A stretch of 11,752 nucleotides of DNA from positions 1 to 11,752 of the forward strand of contig JAPHUU010000205.1 in assembly GCA_026193555.1 (NCBI GenBank), given 5' to 3'. A program made the position numbers and the translations under genes. The stretch comes from Rhodanobacter sp. GTDB lineage: Bacteria; Pseudomonadota; Gammaproteobacteria; Xanthomonadales; Rhodanobacteraceae. Under the pieces are notes generated by a model. That model did not search any database, had not been told where the DNA came from, and was given only the letters and a program-made list of their open reading frames with translations. Below, piece by piece: positions 5,804 to 11,752 of the stretch. Position 1 is the stretch's first letter, and each line of letters begins with the position of its first letter.

Positions 5804-8800
5804 ATGACAGCCCCGACCACCGCCACCGCCCTGCCGCGGCGACGTCGCTGGCTGCGCTGGCTGGGCCTCGCGCTGCTGCTGGTTGTCCTGCTGTGCGGCC
5901 TGGCCCTCGGCTGGCTGCTTGGCACCGGCGCCGGCCTGCGTTTTGCGCTGGCGCGGGCGATCAGCGCCACCGATGGCGCACTGAGCGTGCAAGGCGTGCA
6001 GGGACGGCTGATCGGACCGCTCGATCTGCGCGGCGTGCGCTACCGCGATGGCAAGGGATTGGACGTGCGCATCGCCAGCACGCACGTCGACCTCGCGTTC
6101 TGGCCGTTGCTTGGCAAGCGGCTGCACGTGCTCGACCTCACGGCCGATGGCATCACCGTGGCGCTGCCGCCCAGCACGCCCCGGCAACCTCCGGGCGAGG
6201 GCCGCTTCAACCTGCAACCGCCGCTGGACATGCAGCTGGATCGCGTGCACATCGGTGCGGTGCAGATCACCCGGGCGGGCCAGCCGGTGTTCGCCTCCAG
6301 CCAGCTCGATCTCGCCGGCAGCTGGACCAGGCAGGGTCTGGCGCTGCGGCAGCTGGCCTTGCGCGCGCCAGCGGGACACGCCGATCTCACCGGCACGCTG
6401 GTGAGCGGACCGGGCTATCGCGGCGACGGTCGCGCCGCATTCGCCTGGCGGGTCGGCGACGTGGCCTACGCCGGCCAGCTCACCGCCCACAGCGATGGCC
6501 GGCGTGCGCAGTTCGCCGTCACCTTGAGCCAGCCGATGTCCGCCCGGCTGCAACTCGATCTGCAGCAGGGTGGCCGCTACGCGTGGACCGGCACGCTCGA
6601 CGTCCCCCGCTTCGACCCCAGGCCATGGCTCGGCGAAAACGCGATCAAGAGCATGGCGCTGTCGCTGCGAGGCAAGGGCGATCGCCGCGCCGGCAGCCTC
6701 ACCGGCCGGGTCGATCTCAACGGCTACCGGCTGCTGCTGCAACCGATCACCGCCCGCCTCGGCGAGGACATGAAGTCACTGCAATTGCAGCAGTTCAGCC
6801 TCACCTCGCCGCAGATCAAGGGCAGCCTGCAAGCCAGCGGCTCGCTGCAGCTCGACGCGCAGCCGCTCAGCGGCCGGTTCGCGGTCCAGTGGAAAGGCGT
6901 GCAATTGCCGACCCGGCTGGCCGGCCAGCCGCTGGCCAGCGAAGGCAGCCTCGAGGCCAGCGGCAGCCTGACCGCGTTCCATGCGGGGGCCGGACTGCGG
7001 CTGGGGCCACCGGGCAAGCCGGCCGACCTCACGCTGGACCTCGACGGCACGGATCGCCTGATCACGCTGCATGCGCTGACCCTGAAGCAGCCACAAGGGA
7101 GCATGCAGGCCAGCGGCAGCCTGAGCCTGCAACCGGAACTGGCGTGGCAGTTCAAGGCCAGCGCCGACCGGCTCGATCCCGGCCAGTGGCTGGCCGGCTG
7201 GGACGGTGCGCTGAACTTCGACATCGCCAGCCAGGGCCGGCTGCCGAAGCAGGGCCCCGACGCCACGCTGGAGATCCGCACCCTGGACGGCACCCTGCGC
7301 CAGCGCGACGTGCGCGGCGCCGGCAAGCTGCACCTGTCACCCGCGCGGGTGGTCGATGGCCAGCTCGCGCTGGCTTCCGGCGGCAGCAGCGTCAAGATCA
7401 ACGCCACGCCTGGCAGCAGCAACGCCATCGACGTCAACCTGACCGTCGCCTCGCTGGGCGATTTTCTGCCGGATGCCGGCGGCCATCTGGACGGCCATTT
7501 CCGGATCGCCGGCACGCTGCCGATCGCGAGCATCAACGGCACCCTGCACGCCCGTGCGCTGACCTGGCGGCAACAACATGTCGACCGCCTGCGGCTGATC
7601 GTCGGCCTCCCCGACCTCAGCCGTCCGGCCGGCAAGCTGGAACTGACTGGCGCGGGAGTGCACCTGCAGGGCCTGACCTTCCAGCGACTCCACCTGCTGG
7701 CCGAAGGCAGCGAAGGCGATCACCGCCTCGCCGTCACCGCCCGCGGTACGCAGCTGTCCGGCGAACTTGCGCTGCACGGCGCGCGTCACGGTGCCGCCTG
7801 GAACGGCACCCTGTCGACCCTGAACCTCGACCCGCAGGGGCTGCCCCGCTGGCACCTGCAGCAGGCGACGCAGCTGGGTTACGCCAACGGCGCGCTGAGT
7901 CTGTCCGAGCTGTGCCTGAGCGCCGGCGAGCCGCTGCTGTGCGTGGCGGCGAACCGGGACACCGCCGGCAACCTCAACGGCCGTTACCGGCTGCGTCAGC
8001 TGCCGCTGGCCCTGCTGCTGAACGCGGCCGGCGAGGCCGATCTGCCGCTGCGTGTCGATGGCGTCCTGCAGGGCGATGGCAAGCTCCGCCGCAGTGCCGC
8101 CGGCGAACTGAGCGGCACCGCCTCGATCAGCTCCGACCGCGGCAGCGTCACCCATGCCGACCACGCCGGCGCGCCGCTGCTGAGCTACAACCAGTTGCGC
8201 CTGAACGCCGAATTTTCGCCGGGCAACCAGCGGATCGACGTGCACGGCGAACTCGATGCCGATGGACGTCTGGACGGCCAGATGACCATCGACGGCAAGC
8301 AGCAGGCATTGGGCGGCCAGCTGAACCTGCGCCTGAACAATCTCGCCTTCATCGAGCTGCTCAGCCGCGATCTGGCCAACGTCAAGGGCGGCCTCGATGG
8401 CAACGTCCGCTTTGGCGGCACGCTGCAGCAGCCGGCCGTCACCGGTCAGGCCCGGATCACCGACTTTGCCGTCGAGCTGCCCGCCGCCGGGCTCAAGCTG
8501 ACCCAGGGTCGGCTGCTCCTCAGCAGCAGCGATGCGAAGCAGTTCCAGATCGACGGCAGCGTGCAGTCCGGCAAGGGCACTCTGGCGATCAACGGTCACG
8601 CCGGCCTCGGCGCCACGGCGCAGACCTCGCTGACCCTCAAGGGCAGCCAGTTCACCGCGGCCGACATCCCCGCGGCGCGGCTGGTGATTTCGCCCGACCT
8701 CACCGTGCAACAGGACGGCCGAGGCATCACCATCGGCGGCGCGATAGCCGTGGACAGCGCCGACGTGAATCTTGAAAAACTGCCCGGCGCCGGCGCCACC

Positions 8801-9589
8801 CGGGCCTCACCCGACGTGGTGGTGATCGACCGGCCGCAGCAGGAAAAGGCGGCCAGCCGGCTGCTGATCAGCGCGCGAGTCAAGGTCGACCTCGGCAGCA
8901 GGACGCACCTGGTCGGCATGGGCCTCGACGGCCGGCTCAGCGGCGTACTGACCGTGACCGAACGCCCCGGCCGCGCCGCCAGCGGCCAGGGCCAGCTCGC
9001 GATCGACGGCACCTACAAGGCCTACGGCCAGAACCTGGAGATCCAGCGCGGCCAGCTGCTGTTCGCCGGGACCCCGATCGACAACCCCGGCCTCAACATC
9101 CGCGCGATACGCAAGCTCAACCCCAACGCCACCATCGACGAAGGCCAGGTGGTCGGGCTGAACATCTCCGGCAACGCGCAGCGGCCGGTGCTCACGGTGT
9201 TTTCCAGGCCGGTGATGGATCAGTCCGATGCGCTGTCCTACCTGGTCACCGGCAAGCCGCTGTCGCAGGTGAAGGGCGGAGAGGGAAGCATGGTCAGCTC
9301 CGCCGCGCAGGCACTGGGTTCGGCCGCCGGCGACCTGCTCGCCAGGAGCGTGGGCTCGAAGATCGGCATCGATGTCGGCGTCTCCAGCAGTGCCGCGCTC
9401 GGCGGCGGTTCGGCGTTCACCGTGGGCAAGTACCTGTCGCCGCGGCTGTACCTCAGTTACGGCGTCGGCCTGTTCGATCCGGGTCAGGTGATCACCCTGC
9501 GCTACCGACTCGGCAAGCGCTGGAATCTGGAGGCGCAGAGCGCCACCGACTTCAACCGCGCCAGCCTGAACTACCGCATCGAGAAGTAG
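5804..9589 (+). CDS. tamB: TamB, inner-membrane-anchored periplasm-spanning partner of TamA
   Basis: TamB is an AsmA-like bridge protein forming a long beta-sheet groove from the inner membrane to TamA. It is implicated in moving phospholipid to the outer membrane and in outer-membrane protein assembly. It has 1261 residues, like E. coli TamB (1259). A basic stretch PRRRRWLRW (11-19) and one membrane helix (about 17-40) anchor it, cytoplasm inside. The middle is repeated beta-rich text with many LxLxG/GSLxAxG-like strands. The C-terminal TamB domain (formerly DUF490) covers about 915-1261, with ISPDLTVQ near 962-969, VLTVFSRPVMDQSDALSYL around 1130-1148, and an ending FNRASLNYRIEK. C704 and C713 (LCLSAGEPLLC) are a close pair in the periplasmic part and may form a disulfide. 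It follows tamA by ten bases and is co-translated with it. The identity is firm from order, length and domain. Confidence 0.93.
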   Translation: MTAPTTATALPRRRRWLRWLGLALLLVVLLCGLALGWLLGTGAGLRFALARAISATDGALSVQGVQGRLIGPLDLRGVRYRDGKGLDVRIASTHVDLAFWPLLGKRLHVLDLTADGITVALPPSTPRQPPGEGRFNLQPPLDMQLDRVHIGAVQITRAGQPVFASSQLDLAGSWTRQGLALRQLALRAPAGHADLTGTLVSGPGYRGDGRAAFAWRVGDVAYAGQLTAHSDGRRAQFAVTLSQPMSARLQLDLQQGGRYAWTGTLDVPRFDPRPWLGENAIKSMALSLRGKGDRRAGSLTGRVDLNGYRLLLQPITARLGEDMKSLQLQQFSLTSPQIKGSLQASGSLQLDAQPLSGRFAVQWKGVQLPTRLAGQPLASEGSLEASGSLTAFHAGAGLRLGPPGKPADLTLDLDGTDRLITLHALTLKQPQGSMQASGSLSLQPELAWQFKASADRLDPGQWLAGWDGALNFDIASQGRLPKQGPDATLEIRTLDGTLRQRDVRGAGKLHLSPARVVDGQLALASGGSSVKINATPGSSNAIDVNLTVASLGDFLPDAGGHLDGHFRIAGTLPIASINGTLHARALTWRQQHVDRLRLIVGLPDLSRPAGKLELTGAGVHLQGLTFQRLHLLAEGSEGDHRLAVTARGTQLSGELALHGARHGAAWNGTLSTLNLDPQGLPRWHLQQATQLGYANGALSLSELCLSAGEPLLCVAANRDTAGNLNGRYRLRQLPLALLLNAAGEADLPLRVDGVLQGDGKLRRSAAGELSGTASISSDRGSVTHADHAGAPLLSYNQLRLNAEFSPGNQRIDVHGELDADGRLDGQMTIDGKQQALGGQLNLRLNNLAFIELLSRDLANVKGGLDGNVRFGGTLQQPAVTGQARITDFAVELPAAGLKLTQGRLLLSSSDAKQFQIDGSVQSGKGTLAINGHAGLGATAQTSLTLKGSQFTAADIPAARLVISPDLTVQQDGRGITIGGAIAVDSADVNLEKLPGAGATRASPDVVVIDRPQQEKAASRLLISARVKVDLGSRTHLVGMGLDGRLSGVLTVTERPGRAASGQGQLAIDGTYKAYGQNLEIQRGQLLFAGTPIDNPGLNIRAIRKLNPNATIDEGQVVGLNISGNAQRPVLTVFSRPVMDQSDALSYLVTGKPLSQVKGGEGSMVSSAAQALGSAAGDLLARSVGSKIGIDVGVSSSAALGGGSAFTVGKYLSPRLYLSYGVGLFDPGQVITLRYRLGKRWNLEAQSATDFNRASLNYRIEK

Positions 9590-9614
9590 CGGCATAGCCC
9601 GATGGTCATGCCGC
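9589..9614. repeat. Hairpin-forming inverted repeat after tamB
   Basis: GCGGCAT at 9589-9595 and ATGCCGC at 9608-9614 are perfect 7-base inverted repeats around a 12-base loop. The first base is the last base of the tamB stop codon. There is no T-tract, so it is not a standard intrinsic terminator. It may protect the tamAB message end or act as an attenuating structure before the peptidase gene. Confidence 0.35.
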
Positions 9615-9633
9615 GATGCCGGAACCGGGGGAC

Positions 9634-9639
9634 TATCAT
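9634..9639 (+). promoter_or_regulatory. Candidate -10 box for the M13 peptidase gene
   Basis: TATCAT matches five of six positions of TATAAT and lies 32 bases before ATG 9672, with GGGGAC just upstream. A -35 box at the right distance is not convincing. Position and match suggest the peptidase has its own promoter. Confidence 0.35.
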
Positions 9640-9671
9640 GGGCGTCACCTTTCTCTAGCCGGAACGAACCC

Positions 9672-11732
9672 ATGCAACGCACTCGATGGATGCTGACCGC
9701 GGCGATCGCCGTCGCTCTTTGCGGTTCCACCGCCTGGGCCGCCGCGCCCGCACCGAAGGCCATCGGTGTTGACCTGGCCGGCGTCGACCATGCGGTACAG
9801 CCTGGTGACGACTTCTACGGCTACGCCAACGGCGCATGGATGAAGACTGCCACCATCCCCGCCGACCGCTCCAGCACCGGCACCTTCTTCAAGGTGTTCG
9901 AGCAGGCCGAGCAGCGCACCGCAGAGCTGATCGGCCACGCCGGCGCCCACCACCCCGCCGCCGGCAGCAATGAGCGCAAGATCGCCGATTTCTACGCCGC
10001 CTGGATGGACAAGGCCGCGATCGAGAAGCACGGCCTGGCGCCGCTGCAGCCCGAGCTGAAGCCGATCGACGCGATCGCCTCGAAGAACGACCTCGCCCGC
10101 GTACTGGGCAGCCGCCTGCGCGCCGATGTCGATCCGATCAACGCGACGAATTTCCATACCGAGCACCTGTTCGGCCTGTTCGTCACCCAGGGTCTGACAG
10201 ACCCCTCGCAGCACGTCGCCTATCTGCTGCAGGGCGGCCTGGCGATGCCCAGCCGCGACTACTACCTGTCGCAGGACCCGGCGATGGTCGCGGTGCGCGG
10301 CAAATACCAGCACTACGTCGCCGCGCTGCTGAAGCAGGCCGGCGCCACCGATGCGGACGCCAAGGCAAAGACCATCCTGGCACTGGAGACGAAGATCGCG
10401 CAGGCCCAGGAAAGCCTGCTCGACAGCCAGGACATCCACAAGGCCGACAACCTGTGGCGGATGAGCGACTTCGCCAGCAAGGCGCCGGGCCTGGACTGGA
10501 ACGCCTACTTCAAGGCCGCCGGCCTCGACGGCCAGCAGCAGATCGACGTGTGGCAGCCCGCCGCGATCAGCGGCCTGTCCGCGCTGGTCGCCAGCGAGCC
10601 GCTGGCCGACTGGAAACTGCTGCTGCGCTTCCACACCCTCGACCACAGCGCCAGCCTGCTGCCGAAGGCGTTCGCCGATCTGCACTTCGACTTCTACGGC
10701 CGCACGCTGCAGGGCACGCCCGAACAGCAACCGCGCTGGAAGCGCGCGGTCAGCGCCACCAATGGCGACCTCGGCGACGCGGTGGGCCAGCTCTACGTGC
10801 AGCGCTATTTCCCGGCCTCGTCGAAGCGGGAAGTACAGCAGCTGGTGAGCAACCTGATCGTCGCCTTCCACCAGCGTCTGGACACGCTGAGCTGGATGAC
10901 CCCGGCCACCCGGCAGAAGGCCCAGGCCAAGCTCGACACCCTGCGCGTCAGCGTGGGCTATCCGGAAACCTGGCGCGACTACGCCAGCCTGAAGATCAGC
11001 GCCGACAACCCGCTGGCCAACGTACTGGCCGCGGAGAAGTTCGAGTACCAGCACCAGCGCGCCAAGCTCGGCCAGCCGGCCGATCGCGGCGAGTGGTGGA
11101 TGACCCCGCAGACCGTCAACGCGGTGAACCTGCCGCTGCAGAACGCACTGAACTTCCCCGCCGCGATCCTGCAGCCGCCGCTGTTCAACCCCAAGGCCGA
11201 CGCCGCCGCCAACTACGGCGCGATCGGCGCCATCATCGGCCACGAGATCAGCCACAGCTTCGACAACACCGGCGCCGAATTCGACGCCCAGGGCAAACTG
11301 GAAAACTGGTGGACCCCGGCCGACCTGGCCCACTTCAAGGCCGCCGGCCAGCAACTGGCAAAGCAGTTCGACCAGTACGAGGTACTGCCCGGCCTGCACG
11401 TCAGCGGTGAGCAGACCCTGGGCGAGGACATCGCCGATGTTTCCGGTCTCACCATTGCCTACATCGCGTACCACAACTCGCTCGGCGGCAAGCCCGCACC
11501 GGTGATCGACGGCCTCACCGGCGACCAGCGCTTCTTCCTCGCCTTCGGCCAGGCGTGGCGCTCGAAGATGCGCGAAGCCGCCAAGCGCCAGCGCCTCGCC
11601 ACCGACGTCCACGCCCCCGCCAACTTCCGCGCCCAGACCGTGCGCAACCTCGACGCCTGGTATGACGCGTACCCGGTGAAGCCGGGCCAGAAGCTGTACC
11701 TGGCACCGAAGGATCGGGTAAAGATCTGGTAG
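9672..11732 (+). CDS. pepO: Exported M13 family (neprilysin/PepO-like) zinc metallopeptidase
   Basis: It cleaves oligopeptides in the periplasm or outside the cell; substrates are not deducible. It has 686 residues, usual for bacterial M13 enzymes. A signal peptide of about 23-24 residues ends AWA|A or AWAA|A. C17 is not a proper lipobox cysteine because the preceding residue is Leu. The N-terminal M13 domain begins with PGDDFYGYANGAWM (44-57). The catalytic domain has zinc motif HEISH (H524, E525, H528), third ligand E585 in GEDIAD and D589. Substrate-site motif NAVN is at 483-486, where M13 enzymes usually read NAYY or NAFY; the NA pair is kept and the aromatic positions are not. LNFPAAILQPPLF (493-505) follows as expected. 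H647 and R653 in HAPANFRAQ match the conserved His and Arg of the neprilysin C-terminal region. The end, VKPGQKLYLAPKDRVKIW, is the normal family C-terminus, so the gene is complete. GGA at 9661-9663 precedes ATG 9672 by eight bases. The symbol is by similarity. Confidence 0.92.
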   Translation: MQRTRWMLTAAIAVALCGSTAWAAAPAPKAIGVDLAGVDHAVQPGDDFYGYANGAWMKTATIPADRSSTGTFFKVFEQAEQRTAELIGHAGAHHPAAGSNERKIADFYAAWMDKAAIEKHGLAPLQPELKPIDAIASKNDLARVLGSRLRADVDPINATNFHTEHLFGLFVTQGLTDPSQHVAYLLQGGLAMPSRDYYLSQDPAMVAVRGKYQHYVAALLKQAGATDADAKAKTILALETKIAQAQESLLDSQDIHKADNLWRMSDFASKAPGLDWNAYFKAAGLDGQQQIDVWQPAAISGLSALVASEPLADWKLLLRFHTLDHSASLLPKAFADLHFDFYGRTLQGTPEQQPRWKRAVSATNGDLGDAVGQLYVQRYFPASSKREVQQLVSNLIVAFHQRLDTLSWMTPATRQKAQAKLDTLRVSVGYPETWRDYASLKISADNPLANVLAAEKFEYQHQRAKLGQPADRGEWWMTPQTVNAVNLPLQNALNFPAAILQPPLFNPKADAAANYGAIGAIIGHEISHSFDNTGAEFDAQGKLENWWTPADLAHFKAAGQQLAKQFDQYEVLPGLHVSGEQTLGEDIADVSGLTIAYIAYHNSLGGKPAPVIDGLTGDQRFFLAFGQAWRSKMREAAKRQRLATDVHAPANFRAQTVRNLDAWYDAYPVKPGQKLYLAPKDRVKIW

Positions 11733-11752
11733 GGGATTCAAGCGCCGCAAAG

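Noticed and set aside
3940..5970. A 676-codon minus-strand frame opposite tamA
   Set aside because: Antisense shadow with low-complexity composition; the plus-strand TamA protein is unambiguous.
5893..8775. A 960-codon plus-strand frame overlapping tamB
   Set aside because: Arg/Ala/Gln-rich out-of-phase reading of tamB with no recognisable domain; TamB covers it fully.
9645..11750. A 701-codon minus-strand frame opposite the M13 peptidase
   Set aside because: Shadow of the peptidase gene; no motifs, and the plus strand has a complete M13 protein with a signal peptide.

Overview
The window is GC-rich, and codon third positions in the genes are almost all G or C. It carries ordinary gammaproteobacterial envelope genes. 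The gene content and the look of the proteins suggest the Xanthomonadales, probably a Rhodanobacter/Dyella/Frateuria-like member of the Rhodanobacteraceae. That placement is an inference from recognition, not from a search.

Layout: (1) 1-315, minus strand: a coding piece with the second half of a CCG (cysteine-rich, heterodisulfide-reductase-like) iron-sulfur domain. It runs off the left edge and lacks the upstream part of the domain. (2) 316 to about 1255: a long divergent spacer with no convincing gene. It holds a short palindrome, a thrice-repeated octamer, a possible gene remnant on the minus strand, and a cluster of direct and inverted AGCCTGC/GCAGGCT elements just before the next gene. 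(3) 1256-3877, plus: a large membrane beta-glucan synthase joining a periplasmic GH17 domain to a cytoplasmic GT2 synthase (NdvB-like). (4) 4009-5793 and 5804-9589, plus: tamA and tamB, a tightly coupled operon for the outer-membrane barrel and the periplasm-spanning partner of the TAM complex. (5) 9672-11732, plus: an exported M13 (neprilysin/PepO) zinc metallopeptidase, complete, ending 20 bases before the right edge.

The four complete genes all act in the cell envelope. The glucan synthase makes and probably remodels a periplasmic or exported beta-glucan. TamA and TamB help build or supply the outer membrane. The M13 peptidase cleaves peptides in the periplasm or outside. They share a strand, but gaps of 131 and 82 bases suggest three transcription units (synthase; tamAB; peptidase) rather than one long operon.

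I found no CRISPR array, tRNA, rRNA, insertion sequence or phage gene, and no clearly new multi-gene system. The least explained parts are the broken-looking Fe-S gene, the 0.9 kb spacer beside it, and the repeat cluster in front of the glucan synthase.
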